From positions 39,858 through 103,857 of the forward strand of contig CADCLG010000002.1 of the NCBI GenBank assembly GCA_902802305.1: a stretch of 64,000 nucleotides of DNA. The letters run 5' to 3'. Of the stretch, positions 53,188 to 63,084 are shown piece after piece. The stretch's first letter is position 1. Each line of letters starts with the position of its first letter. Below the pieces are notes generated by a model, which saw only the letters and a program-made list of their open reading frames with translations, ran no database searches and was not told the origin of the DNA. A program made the translations under genes and the position numbers. The stretch is from an uncultured Spirochaetaceae bacterium. GTDB taxonomy: Bacteria; Spirochaetota; Spirochaetia; Treponematales; Treponemataceae.

Positions 53188-55653
53188 TTAGTACCAGCCG
53201 TCTGGCATATCTTTTACATGCGGTATTAGCAAAACAGAAAGTATATTTCTTGCATAATCGGTTGAATAGTCATAATGGTCGTTATCAACACCATTCAGAC
53301 CGATTAGGAAATATTTATATGTTTCTTCCGCTGTTCTGTCATGGTCGTCCCATGTTACATCAACCATTTTCCATTCACTGTTGTAATAACATTTTACCCA
53401 TGCATGATGACCAGGTTCAGTGTCACCTGATTGGTAAGCAGCCTTTACACCAAGCAATCGAACCAATGATGTATATAGATTTGCATAACCTTCACAGACT
53501 CCCATTGCATATTTAACCACATGCACGGCATCTTGTCTCTTGCGCTTTGTGTCCTCATCAGCACTTGTGTGGTCATATTGATGATGCATAGTTTCCCAGT
53601 CGTGCAATGCCCGTAACTTTTGTCCCAATGTTACATCTTCTGGCAGTTCCGCGATAACAGCATTGAATACATTGCTAACAATGAAATCATCACTTTGACA
53701 GATATATGATGGCATTAAGTATGAACATTCTTCCGCAGAATAAGGGAAACCTGTGTTGTTCGTTACAGTGAAAGTCATCGTTGTAGAACCACTTGTGTAA
53801 TACCAACCATAATGTTCTACAGCACCTTCATAGCCTTCATCAGGAGTACGATAAGTGATATTCATTTCTGAGACAAGTACCGTATACTCTCCATCTCCAA
53901 ATCTCAACCAGATTCTTTGCTCAAAATCTCCTGGTGGTAAAATATAAGTTGTTGTATAATCATCTTTGGTAACTTTTACATAGCCATACGTGTTATTTGC
54001 GGTACCTTTGAGTACAAAGAAGCCGTCTGCTGTAAAACTTGCATAATTTGGGGTAGGAGCAGCCCATGTAATGTTTGTGGTATCAGAACAAGTTCCGCTT
54101 CCATTTGTAACCTCTCCTTTAAATTCATGCCCATTGATAATTACAGAATCAGAAAGATAATCTGAACCATGTACTTTAACTGTCTGATTTGAAGCGGTTT
54201 TTCCATCTATTGTTGCTGTAACAGTATATATACCAGCTGTGTTTCCAGGTGTAAATACTCCATTTTCATCAATAGAGCCGCCAGTAGCAGACCAAGTAAC
54301 TTCCTTTCCTTCTATAATAGAACCATCAGAACGAAGAGCCTTCGCCCTGAATTGAATGCTGTCTCCATTGATATAGGTTTCTTGTAATCCCTTTGGATAT
54401 ATATCAACAGCACTCGTTATATTGGGAGCAAGTGTGATGTTATCGATATATGTTGCGTTTGAAAGAGACGAACTATAGTAACCATCTGGTGATACTGTTT
54501 CAAATTTTACAGAATGAGTACCTCCTGAAAGTATTACAGAGCCTTTTTGCCACATCTGCCTGTAACCTGTCGTCTGGAATGAAGGTTCAGAATTATTGTC
54601 AATATAAACGTTAAATAAGTTTGAAGTCCATAAATCACACTTGTAATCAAATGATAGAGCAGATTCTTCAGCAACGGTTATCCTTAAAATTTTTAAAGAA
54701 GCAGGATAAAAAGAATACTCCAATTTAAATACTTTTCCATGTGTATCAACAAGTGCATCTCCATACTGTTCCCAAGCTGCGTAAATAGGATCACAATCAA
54801 TTACCTCTGCAATCCCTGATGTAACCCATATATCAGTATCAAGTTCTTCTTCAAATTTTTGATTTATATTATTTAAATCTACAAGAAATGATGTACTGTA
54901 AGAAGTTGCAACTGTTGACCAAAAGCCAAAATATTTTGTCATACCTTTATACTCTGAACAATCAATATCCTTGTTGTCTGCTGAAATGGCAATGTATCTT
55001 TCAAATGTGCCGTTTTCATTAAAAATAACTAAATCTGGATAAGAGTTCCAACCTGTGACAGCAATCGATAAGGTGTAGTCGTACTCAGAATCAAAACTTT
55101 TTCTTAAAAATTTCATTTCGCCTGCAGCAAGCGAACCTGAATCAGAATCTGAACTTGTAGGAATTGTATAAAAGGCCGCCTGAGTAGTTTCTCCTGTTAT
55201 AATGCTCACAGCATTATCATTTGTTCCTGATGAAATAACATTGTTATCTGAGTCAAGGAGTTCTATTTTCATTGTTCCAGCACCGTAATTTCCAGAAGGA
55301 ATTTCAGGAAAACTGCATTTGTATACAGACCCAACAAAATCATCTGGTGCATTAGGAATTGCAGTCTTTCCTGCTTCAGATAGTATTACACTGCTATGTG
55401 CTGTCCAATAATTTGATTCCTTTAATGAGAGAAGTACTTTTGTTGTTTGCGGAGCAATAGCTCTTGAAGCTTTGTTTCTTGAGAATCCTGCCATCGCGTA
55501 ATAATCAGGTATTACAATATTAAAATTAGCAGAACCAGTATCTGTCTGTTTTTTTTCGTTTTCATTGGAGTTCAAATCATATTTACATGCCATTATTGTT
55601 AAAAGTAAACTCAAAATTAATGCTATTGATATAATTCTATATATTTTATTCAT
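53188..55653 (-). CDS. Lipoprotein with Big-like domain and C-terminal transglutaminase-like domain
   Basis: 821 residues from the ATG at 55653 (GGGGAG 9 nt upstream). Lipobox IMAC (about residue 23). A beta-rich region with jelly-roll character (residues 45-410), a Big-like domain (IYPKGLQETYINGDSIQFRAKALRSDG, GGSIDENGVFTPGNTAGIYTVTATIDGK), another beta domain, then a transglutaminase fold at about 640-800 with Cys in GVCEGYANLYTSLVRLLG, His in PGHHAWVKCYY, and Asp in VDVTWDDHD. All three catalytic residues are present. Probably cross-links or cleaves protein at the cell surface. Ends close to the GC-rich repeat. Confidence 0.8.
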   Translation of the reverse strand: MNKIYRIISIALILSLLLTIMACKYDLNSNENEKKQTDTGSANFNIVIPDYYAMAGFSRNKASRAIAPQTTKVLLSLKESNYWTAHSSVILSEAGKTAIPNAPDDFVGSVYKCSFPEIPSGNYGAGTMKIELLDSDNNVISSGTNDNAVSIITGETTQAAFYTIPTSSDSDSGSLAAGEMKFLRKSFDSEYDYTLSIAVTGWNSYPDLVIFNENGTFERYIAISADNKDIDCSEYKGMTKYFGFWSTVATSYSTSFLVDLNNINQKFEEELDTDIWVTSGIAEVIDCDPIYAAWEQYGDALVDTHGKVFKLEYSFYPASLKILRITVAEESALSFDYKCDLWTSNLFNVYIDNNSEPSFQTTGYRQMWQKGSVILSGGTHSVKFETVSPDGYYSSSLSNATYIDNITLAPNITSAVDIYPKGLQETYINGDSIQFRAKALRSDGSIIEGKEVTWSATGGSIDENGVFTPGNTAGIYTVTATIDGKTASNQTVKVHGSDYLSDSVIINGHEFKGEVTNGSGTCSDTTNITWAAPTPNYASFTADGFFVLKGTANNTYGYVKVTKDDYTTTYILPPGDFEQRIWLRFGDGEYTVLVSEMNITYRTPDEGYEGAVEHYGWYYTSGSTTMTFTVTNNTGFPYSAEECSYLMPSYICQSDDFIVSNVFNAVIAELPEDVTLGQKLRALHDWETMHHQYDHTSADEDTKRKRQDAVHVVKYAMGVCEGYANLYTSLVRLLGVKAAYQSGDTEPGHHAWVKCYYNSEWKMVDVTWDDHDRTAEETYKYFLIGLNGVDNDHYDYSTDYARNILSVLLIPHVKDMPDGWY

Positions 55654-55668
55654 AACCAATTTCTCCCC

Positions 55669-58600
55669 TTAGTAAATTAGAGCTTCGAGAGTTCCGCTTT
55701 CGACAGTTGCTTCACCAGTGTAATTGTAGATGATTGTTGCATTAGTCAGAGGTGAATTTGCAGATCCAATATCTATCTCCTTCCATTGACTTTCGTTGCC
55801 GCGATAATATACGGTTGTTAGACTGTTACAACTATAGAATGCATTACTTCCAATACTAGTAACGTTCTCAGAAATTGTGATAGTTCTAAGAAGACTACAA
55901 CTCTGAAATGCGCTGTCACCTATTATATTTATACCGTCTGGGATCATTATATTTTCAAGTTTAAAGCAATTAATAAATGTATTCTCTTCAATACATTTTA
56001 TTTTTGTAGGTATCCTTATAGTTGTAATTTTTTCACATCCAGCAAATGCTTGGCTTCCAATAGTCATTACGCTATCTGGTATCGTAATATTTGTAAGACT
56101 TTTACAATCACAGAATGCCCAATTTCCAATACTTGTCACACTGTCTGGTATCGTAATGCTTGTAAGTCCTGTACATCCAGAGAATACAGATGTTCCAATG
56201 CTTGTTACTTTATCAGGTATCGTAATGTTTGTAAGACTACTACAACTATAGAATGTACTTTCTCCAATACTTGTTACACTGTCTGGTATTGTTATGCTTT
56301 TAAGACTGCTACAACCATGGAATGCATAATCTCCTATACTTGTCACACTGTCGGGTATTGTAATGCTTGTAAGACTAGTACAATAATCGAATGTACGTTC
56401 TCCAATACTTGCAACTTTATTAGGTATTGTGATACTTGTGAGACTACTACAGCTAGAGAATGCATAATCTCCAACACTTGTCACGCTATCAGGTATAATA
56501 ATGTTTGTAAGCCCGGTACAATGAGCGAATTCATTATTGATACTGGTTATACCAGTACCAATTACAACATTCAAAGGTTTACTATACGAACCGAAGTCAA
56601 ATCCCAAAAGAGTTGATACACCATCTCCAATAATAATATCCTTAAGACCACTACAACCATAGAATGCATCATTTCCAATACTTGTTACACTGTCAGGTAT
56701 TTCAATACTTGTGAGACTACTACAACCATAGAATGCATCATTTCCAATACTTGTTACACTGTCAGGTATTTCAATACTTGTAAGACCACTACAACCATAA
56801 AATACATAACCCCCAATACTTGATATTTTGTCAGGTATTGTTATGCTTGTAAGACTGCTACAACCATGGAATACCCAATTTCCTATACTTGTCACACTGT
56901 CTGGTATCGTAATACTTGAAAGGCCACTACAATCACAGAATACATAATCTCCAATACTTGTCACGCTGTCTGGTATCGTAATGCTTGTAAGATTACTATA
57001 ACCATAAAATGCTTTATCTCCAATTCTAGTAGCGGTATCAGAAATGTGAATATTGGTTATTTTATTTCCATTAATATAAAGATGGTCAGCATAAATTAAA
57101 GGATTATCGGAAAAGTTTATTTCTATCCATTCCTCTATAGTTCCTGTGTAATTAACTTTTTTTAGACCACTGCAACCAAAGAATGCGTTAGCTCCAATGC
57201 TGGTAACACTTTTAGGTATAGTTATGCTCTCAAGTACCTTACAGTCCAAAAATGCCATTTCTTCGATGCATGTTACACCTTTGCCTATTACAATGTTTGT
57301 TAATTTTTCATATTTATGTAATTCATAAGTAAAACTAGAACAATTAGTAAACCCTATAATACTTGTAAGTTCATAGCAGTTAGAAAATGCACATTCTCCG
57401 ATGTTTATTACGCTATCAGGTATAGTAATACTCGTAAGTCCTCTACATCCATAGAATGCATATATTCCTATACTTGTTACACTATCGGGGATTGTTATGT
57501 TCGTGATATTGCTACACCCATAGAATGCAAACATTCCTATACTTGTCACACTGTCTGGTATCGTAATACTTGTAAGAGCACTACAATCATAGAATACATA
57601 ATCTCCAATACTTGTTACACTGTCTGGTATTGTTATGCTTTTAAGACTGCTACAACCATAGAATGCATGTTTTCCTATATTTGTTACACTGTTAGGTATC
57701 GTAATACTTGAAAGGCCACTACAATCATAGAATGCACTATCTTCAATTTTAGTTAGACCATTATCTATGTTGATACTAGTAAGTCCACTACAATTATAAA
57801 ATGCTTTTTCTCCAATGCTTGTTACGGTGCTAGGTATGGTTATGCTTGTAAGACCAACGCAACCATAGAATGTATATTCTTTAATTCTTGATATGCCATC
57901 GGGAATCTTTATTTCCGATAACTCTTGGCCATTAATATAAAGATGATGAGTATAACTTAAAGGGTTCGATGATTCATCTGAAAATGATATTTCAAGCCAT
58001 TGTTCAGGTTTTCCTGTATAATTTATATATTCAAGTTTACTACAATCAGTGAATGCCCAATATCCAATGCTAGACACATTTTCAGGTAATATTATGCTTC
58101 TTAAATTTGTGCATTTATAAAACGCATATCTTTCAATATTCTTAATAGTATTTGGAAGCGAAATTGCATATAATGTTTGTACTTCAGAAAACCAGTTATA
58201 CCATTCTGTTATTCCTGTTGTATTAGAAAAATCTAATGCAATATAGACTGTATTGTTTGTGGTCATTGATTCAACAATAGCATAGAGCATATTCCAATCA
58301 ATTTTCCCATTAAACTTAAGCGTTGTATTATTAGTAAGAGAAAGAATTGTTGACTGTACTTCAGTTATTGTCGTCTTGATAGGAAAACTAATTACATCAT
58401 CAAAATCCATAACCATTTTTTTAAATTTGCCTATAGAACCTGATTTTGTTAATAGAGTCCAATCATCTCCATTATATATATATGAGCAGCCGTCTGTCAT
58501 GTTGTAGTATGCGTCCAAGTATTGAGGATTATCCAATTCTTCTTCGTAACTGTAAGCTCCACGCCAATTTATGCCTTTCCCTTCATTTCCGCTTTTTCCA

Positions 58601-61041
58601 TTTTCACCTTTACTTGCAAGGAGTTTCCACCCAGTACCGTTGAAGATATAAGAACAACCATCTGTTTCATCATAATATGCGTCCAAATATTGAGGATTGC
58701 TAATATTACTAGAAGATGAAAAAGAACCTCTCCAATTTATACTTTTTCCAGATTCTCCTTTCTGCGCAAGAAGTTGCCAACCGTTTGAGGTATAAATATA
58801 CGAACATCCATCTTCTGAATTGAAGTAAGCATCCAAGATTTGAGGATCGCTGATGAAAGTAGATGAGGTATACGAACCAAGCCAATTTATACTCTTACCA
58901 TTTTCGCCTGTATCACCTTTGTCACCCTTACTAGCAAGAAGACACCAAGAATAACTATCGGAATCATAAACATAAATATACGAACAACCGTCCGTAGTAT
59001 TGTAATAAGCATCCAAATATTTAGGATTATAATACCAGAAGCCTTCAACGGGGTCATAATGTCCATAAGCTTCGTACAAAGCCGCTAATGAAGAATAAGA
59101 ACCAAGCCACTTTATGCTCTTTCCATTTTCGCCATCTTTTCCATCGTTGCCGTCCCTTCCAGCTGCACCTGTATCACCTTTGCTTGCAAGAAGCTGCCAA
59201 TTACTTCCGTCGAAGATATATGAGCAACCATCTGTTGTGTTATGGTAAACATCCATAAATTGAGGAGTAGAAATATTATCAGAACTTGAATAAGAACCAC
59301 GCCATCTAAAACTTTTGCCGTTTTCTCCATCGTTTCCATCAGTTCCATCTCTTCCATTTTCACCTGAGGCTCCTTTGCTTGCGAGCAATGTCCAGCCATC
59401 ATACTCAGTGTAGATGTATGAACAACCAGTTGTATAGTTAAAGAATGCATCAAACTCTTTTGGATTATCAATTTCACTAACTGATGAATAAGAGCCGAGC
59501 CATTTTATGCCATTGCCTCCTTTGGCAAGTAAAGTCCAGCAACCATAGTAAATGTATGAACAACCATCTATTTCGTTGTAGTATGCATCAAGATATTGAG
59601 GTGTAAAAGTAATAGTATAGTAATTGTCATCATCATCTGTATAAGTATAAGAATTATCCTCATAAAGCAATTCTTCACTCTGATATGAACCTAACCAATT
59701 AATACCTTTACCATTAGTTCCATCGGTACCTTTTTCACCTCTTTGTGCAAGTATACGCCAATATCCTTCTATATAGATATATGAGCAGCCATCTGTATCA
59801 TTAAAATATACATCCAGTTCTTCTGGATTATTTATTTCGTATTCAGAAGAATAATAACCACGCCAATTTATGCTTTTTCCATCAGCACCAGCAGCACCTG
59901 ATTTTGCAAGTAACTGCCAACCATTCTTGTAGATATAAGAGCAACCATTTGTTTTGTTAAAATATGCATCTAAGTATTGTGGGATGTATGCATGATATTC
60001 TTCCTCTTCTTCAGAATAATAAGAACAACTTGCATAGAGTTCTTCTTCATCATTATAAGAGCCCAGCCAATTGATTTCTCTGCCATCAGTTCCGTCTTTA
60101 CCATTTGCTCCACTTCTGGCAAGAAGTTCCCAATAGCTTCCATTGTAAATATATGAACAACCATCTGTCATGTTAAAGTAAGCATTCAAATATACAGGAT
60201 TTTCTATTTCATCAGCAGAATCAAAAGCTCCAAGCCACACCATGCTAATTCCGTCTTTACCATCTACACCGGCTGCTCCTGTTTCACCTTTTTCACCTTG
60301 AACTGTGTTATCAATTTCTGAACTTGTAAAATTATTATCTGCCAATGCTGCACTGCCATTTGCAGTTACAGTTACATTTGAACTCAAATTATGAATAACA
60401 CCGTTCTTTGTAGCCACAACCTGATATCCGTTTCCAGCAGGAACTCCAGTGATTGTATAGTTTCCTGCATCGTCGGTCATTGCCATGTAGCTTGTGCCTG
60501 CAACAAAAACTAAAAAGCCTGTATTGCCGCTAGTTCCATTGTCCAGCGTGATTCTACCAGTAATACTTCCTGTGGCAGTAAGCCTTAATATATCAGCTAC
60601 GCTTGTTTCTGCTGCACGTACAACAACATTTGTACAGACTGCTTTTTCTGCTGAATAAGAGCTTGCGGCATAGACAGTGTAAGTTCCTTCAGCCAGATTT
60701 TCAAAAGTGTAAGAACCATTGCTTGAAGTAACATTGTTTGCAACAATAACACGTGCATTACTGTCTCCATTCTGGAAAATATCAACTGTCTGTACTCGCC
60801 CTTGCATTACATTCATCACATTCTGAGTTACGAGACCGTCTGTTTTATCCAAAGTCAGAATAATTCCATTGTGAGCATCACCTTCAACGTTTGAATACAT
60901 TACTTTACCGGTGATTTTTCCAGTAGCCTTTGTCTCATTTTCTGGAGTTTTGACTCCAACATCCATATTGCACGAAAACAACCCATAAACAATCAACACT
61001 GTGCTAATAATGGTAACCAAATAAGAAATACTTTTTCTCAT
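55669..61041 (-). CDS. Giant BspA-like leucine-rich-repeat lipoprotein with collagen-interrupted modules
   Basis: 1790 residues. Lipobox LFSC (Cys24). Residues 40-250 are two carboxypeptidase-regulatory-like beta-sandwiches (GSYTFENLAEGTYTVYA, GNYTITGVPAGNGYQVVA). Residues about 255-870 hold ten copies of a roughly 40-65-residue module (WLGSY, PQYLDAYYN, DGCSYIY, W-LLAKSG), separated by short collagen-like Gly-X-Y runs (GEKGETGAAGVDGKDG). A linker domain with ALDFSNTTGITEW is shared with the second BspA protein. Residues about 930-1760 are some 30 BspA repeats (SITIPDSVTSIGDYAFYGCSSL). A surface adhesin or substrate binder is likely. Confidence 0.88.
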   Translation of the reverse strand: MRKSISYLVTIISTVLIVYGLFSCNMDVGVKTPENETKATGKITGKVMYSNVEGDAHNGIILTLDKTDGLVTQNVMNVMQGRVQTVDIFQNGDSNARVIVANNVTSSNGSYTFENLAEGTYTVYAASSYSAEKAVCTNVVVRAAETSVADILRLTATGSITGRITLDNGTSGNTGFLVFVAGTSYMAMTDDAGNYTITGVPAGNGYQVVATKNGVIHNLSSNVTVTANGSAALADNNFTSSEIDNTVQGEKGETGAAGVDGKDGISMVWLGAFDSADEIENPVYLNAYFNMTDGCSYIYNGSYWELLARSGANGKDGTDGREINWLGSYNDEEELYASCSYYSEEEEEYHAYIPQYLDAYFNKTNGCSYIYKNGWQLLAKSGAAGADGKSINWRGYYSSEYEINNPEELDVYFNDTDGCSYIYIEGYWRILAQRGEKGTDGTNGKGINWLGSYQSEELLYEDNSYTYTDDDDNYYTITFTPQYLDAYYNEIDGCSYIYYGCWTLLAKGGNGIKWLGSYSSVSEIDNPKEFDAFFNYTTGCSYIYTEYDGWTLLASKGASGENGRDGTDGNDGENGKSFRWRGSYSSSDNISTPQFMDVYHNTTDGCSYIFDGSNWQLLASKGDTGAAGRDGNDGKDGENGKSIKWLGSYSSLAALYEAYGHYDPVEGFWYYNPKYLDAYYNTTDGCSYIYVYDSDSYSWCLLASKGDKGDTGENGKSINWLGSYTSSTFISDPQILDAYFNSEDGCSYIYTSNGWQLLAQKGESGKSINWRGSFSSSSNISNPQYLDAYYDETDGCSYIFNGTGWKLLASKGENGKSGNEGKGINWRGAYSYEEELDNPQYLDAYYNMTDGCSYIYNGDDWTLLTKSGSIGKFKKMVMDFDDVISFPIKTTITEVQSTILSLTNNTTLKFNGKIDWNMLYAIVESMTTNNTVYIALDFSNTTGITEWYNWFSEVQTLYAISLPNTIKNIERYAFYKCTNLRSIILPENVSSIGYWAFTDCSKLEYINYTGKPEQWLEISFSDESSNPLSYTHHLYINGQELSEIKIPDGISRIKEYTFYGCVGLTSITIPSTVTSIGEKAFYNCSGLTSINIDNGLTKIEDSAFYDCSGLSSITIPNSVTNIGKHAFYGCSSLKSITIPDSVTSIGDYVFYDCSALTSITIPDSVTSIGMFAFYGCSNITNITIPDSVTSIGIYAFYGCRGLTSITIPDSVINIGECAFSNCYELTSIIGFTNCSSFTYELHKYEKLTNIVIGKGVTCIEEMAFLDCKVLESITIPKSVTSIGANAFFGCSGLKKVNYTGTIEEWIEINFSDNPLIYADHLYINGNKITNIHISDTATRIGDKAFYGYSNLTSITIPDSVTSIGDYVFCDCSGLSSITIPDSVTSIGNWVFHGCSSLTSITIPDKISSIGGYVFYGCSGLTSIEIPDSVTSIGNDAFYGCSSLTSIEIPDSVTSIGNDAFYGCSGLKDIIIGDGVSTLLGFDFGSYSKPLNVVIGTGITSINNEFAHCTGLTNIIIPDSVTSVGDYAFSSCSSLTSITIPNKVASIGERTFDYCTSLTSITIPDSVTSIGDYAFHGCSSLKSITIPDSVTSIGESTFYSCSSLTNITIPDKVTSIGTSVFSGCTGLTSITIPDSVTSIGNWAFCDCKSLTNITIPDSVMTIGSQAFAGCEKITTIRIPTKIKCIEENTFINCFKLENIMIPDGINIIGDSAFQSCSLLRTITISENVTSIGSNAFYSCNSLTTVYYRGNESQWKEIDIGSANSPLTNATIIYNYTGEATVESGTLEALIY
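55740..58200 (-). repeat. BspA leucine-rich repeat array
   Basis: DNA periodicity of about 69 bp (23 codons) encoding LTSITIPDSVTSIGDYAFYGCSS-type units, some adjacent units almost identical at nucleotide level (around 56640-56800). Such arrays shrink and grow by recombination. Confidence 0.85.
58425..60255 (-). repeat. Ten module repeats with collagen-like spacers
   Basis: Ten DGCSYIY/F blocks (some NGCSYIY or TGCSYIY), each preceded by a WLGSY/WRGSY strand and followed by LLAxxG then Gly-X-Y triplets. Spacer length varies from 1 to about 6 triplets between copies. Confidence 0.85.
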
Positions 61042-61178
61042 ACACGTCTCCTATGCCTCTTTTTTATTAAACTGCAAGTTTTTACAATATAATATACTTG
61101 CATTTTGTTTACATATTATAACACGCTATCACCATATTGCTAGTAAAAAATTCAAAAATACTTGCGTAAAGTTATATT

Positions 61179-61245
61179 ATGACTGAAGATAAATGACATA
61201 GAAGGTCGCAGTCGATGGCTTACAAAAAAAGGCATTGGGAAGGGA
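61179..61245 (+). pseudogene. Deletion remnant of an XRE HTH gene (duplicate of the 63189 gene)
   Basis: ATGACTGAAGAT is identical to the first four codons of the intact gene at 63189, then the sequence jumps about 100 bp to the part matching its DIEGRRRWLTKKTL codons (GACATAGAAGGTCGCAG, TGGCTTACAAAAAA). A TGA ends the frame after five codons. The upstream 120 bp are also duplicated. Confidence 0.85.
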
Positions 61246-61271
61246 TTTTCAAAAAGCTCAAATAGAAATCT

Positions 61272-61320
61272 TTGCGCATAATCAAAATTTATACCAAGTT
61301 TAACCTTGCGCATAATCAAA
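61272..61320. repeat. Paired direct repeats upstream of the ATPase remnant
   Basis: TTGCGCATAATCAAA occurs at 61272-61286 and 61306-61320, 34 bp apart, ending 7 bp before the ATPase ATG. TGCGCA is itself palindromic. Possible operator for the lost gene. Confidence 0.5.
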
Positions 61321-61327
61321 GATTTTT

Positions 61328-61465
61328 ATGGTATTAAAGAGAAAAATATACGGAAGACTTCTTTCGTGGAAAAAAGAATGTAAAGGCTCAAAGGCTCTGC
61401 TTGTTGAAGGTGCAAGACTTATCGGTAAATCAATTATATGCGAAGAATACGAGCATGAATTTTAA
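61328..61465 (+). pseudogene. Truncated AAA ATPase (DUF4143-type), 45 residues
   Basis: The ATG at 61328 opens a frame with the typical start of DUF4143-containing ATPases: MVLKRKIYGRLLSWKKECKG, then a Walker A-like GARLIGKS (normally GARRVGKS), EEYEHEF and a stop. The other 350 or so residues are absent. The frame ends exactly where the terminator hairpin of the minus-strand BspA gene begins. Confidence 0.7.
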
Positions 61466-61511
61466 GCCCAACTAAATTATACTTTTAAGGATTTTTAGTT
61501 GGACTTAAAAT
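61459..61511 (-). terminator. Hairpin downstream of the second BspA gene
   Basis: TTTTAAGTCCAACTAAA and TTTAGTTGGGCTTAAAA on the minus strand (one G-T wobble), 18 bp loop, followed by a short T-rich stretch. It lies 23 bp after the BspA stop. The rest of the 61042-61533 gap holds the duplicated promoter and the two gene remnants. Confidence 0.6.
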
Positions 61512-61533
61512 TGTTACAAATTCAAAATGTCTA

Positions 61534-63054
61534 TTATTGTCTTAAAAAATAAATTTTTTCTTCGAGACTTATCATCTCATCCTCAATAATGAGCACACCC
61601 ATATATTTTGATTTTGTTGCATCTGTTTTTATACTTTCTAAAACATGTACAAATGCAGTTATATTATTATCATATTTTTTTAACGACACCTCATCTGTAA
61701 AAGTATCGAAAGAATCTATTCTATCTTGTTTTGAATAAGAAGTCCTTTTTACCTTTGAACATGCAAACGTATTTCTATTATTTGATACAGTAAATTCATA
61801 TTCATATATATACTTATGAAACTCATCTTCATAAAATTGTTTGCATATCCAATTTCCATCTGATAATTCAATTTGTTCTACAGAAAGAGGAACTTCACTT
61901 TCTGAAAAAGGCGGAGTTAAGGAAGATGGTATATCTACGGGAGTTTCACTGTTCCAATTATAAATTATACGTAGTATTCTACCACCATTGCTATAATAAT
62001 TATTCCCCTTTTCTATATTATTCCATTCCTCTTCAGAACCACAATAATAAATTCTAATAAGATTAACACAGTTATAAAAAGCCCCCCGCCCTATGTTTTC
62101 TAGACTATCAGGTATAATTACACAATTTAGGTTGCTGCAATTATAAAAAGCATAGGCATCTATACTTTTCACACCATTAGATATTTTTACATCTTTCAAA
62201 CCTTTGCAGTCTTCAAAAGCAGAGGTCTCAATGCTTTCTACACTATTTGGAATTGTTACACTTGATAACTCAATGCAATTCCGAAAAGCAGAGATTCCGA
62301 TATTTTCTACACTATTTGGGATTGTTACATCTCTCAAACATGTGCAGTCTTCAAAAGCAGAGTTTCCGATACTTTCTACACTATTTGGAATTGTTACACT
62401 GGATAACTTACTGCACTTATAAAATGCAAATTTTTTAATATTTGTAATAGAATTAGGAATAGAAATACTAGTAGGTTGAGAACCATTTAAATATAATTCT
62501 TTGGAATTTATAACAGGGCTTTCTAACCATTCTGAAAGAGATCCTGAAAAATTTACAATACATGAAGCAGAAAAATAAGGATACTCCTCAATTGTACAAG
62601 GAACCGTCACAGCTTTTAGATTTATGCAGTCTGCAAACGAAGCATTTTGAATTGTTGTAACCGTTTTAGGAAGTGAAATCGCATACAATGAATCTAAACC
62701 TTCAAACCAATCTTTTTTCCATTCTGTTATGCCAGTTGTATCAGAAAGATCAAGTGCAAAGTTTACACTGTCGTTCACTTGCATTGCAGCCATAACAGTT
62801 TTGAGCAATACTGCATTAATTGAACCATTAAATTTGATTGTTGTATCTTCAGTAAGCGAATAGATTTTGTCAGATACTTTTTCTACTGATGTGTCTCCTG
62901 AAATACTAATCACATTTTCAAATCCCATAAACAATTTACTGGATTCATTACCAGATTGTTCTGAGCCATCAACTGCCGATGAACACGACACACCCATAAT
63001 CAAGAAACTAATACCTGCCAATACAGCAAGTATGCCTACACATTTTTTCCTCAT
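61534..63054 (-). CDS. BspA-like leucine-rich-repeat lipoprotein with C-terminal non-repeat domain
   Basis: 506 residues. The ATG at 63054 is chosen: AGGAG is 6 nt upstream, and the paralogue at 61041 has the same leader with ACG in place of the extra upstream ATG. Lipobox GVSC (about residue 24). Residues 40-130 share the ALDLSDTTGITEW domain with the giant protein. About eight BspA repeats follow (SSVTIPNSVESIGNSAFEDCT), then a unique beta-rich C-terminal domain (residues 390-506). Divergent from the intact HTH gene. Confidence 0.87.
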   Translation of the reverse strand: MRKKCVGILAVLAGISFLIMGVSCSSAVDGSEQSGNESSKLFMGFENVISISGDTSVEKVSDKIYSLTEDTTIKFNGSINAVLLKTVMAAMQVNDSVNFALDLSDTTGITEWKKDWFEGLDSLYAISLPKTVTTIQNASFADCINLKAVTVPCTIEEYPYFSASCIVNFSGSLSEWLESPVINSKELYLNGSQPTSISIPNSITNIKKFAFYKCSKLSSVTIPNSVESIGNSAFEDCTCLRDVTIPNSVENIGISAFRNCIELSSVTIPNSVESIETSAFEDCKGLKDVKISNGVKSIDAYAFYNCSNLNCVIIPDSLENIGRGAFYNCVNLIRIYYCGSEEEWNNIEKGNNYYSNGGRILRIIYNWNSETPVDIPSSLTPPFSESEVPLSVEQIELSDGNWICKQFYEDEFHKYIYEYEFTVSNNRNTFACSKVKRTSYSKQDRIDSFDTFTDEVSLKKYDNNITAFVHVLESIKTDATKSKYMGVLIIEDEMISLEEKIYFLRQ

Positions 63055-63084
63055 ACACATCTCCTATGCCTTTTTTATTAAACT

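Noticed and set aside
56050..56616. 188-codon plus-strand frame inside the giant BspA gene
   Set aside because: It is antisense to the leucine-rich repeats and shows the same 23-codon period in meaningless residues; a shadow of the coding repeats.
55740..58200. Regular spaced repeats that could suggest a CRISPR array
   Set aside because: Period is about 69 bp, the repeats are imperfect, and all translate in one frame to BspA units; no cas genes.
61459..61511. Inverted repeat read as insertion-sequence ends
   Set aside because: No transposase and only 18 bp between arms; position and G-T pairing on the minus strand fit a terminator.
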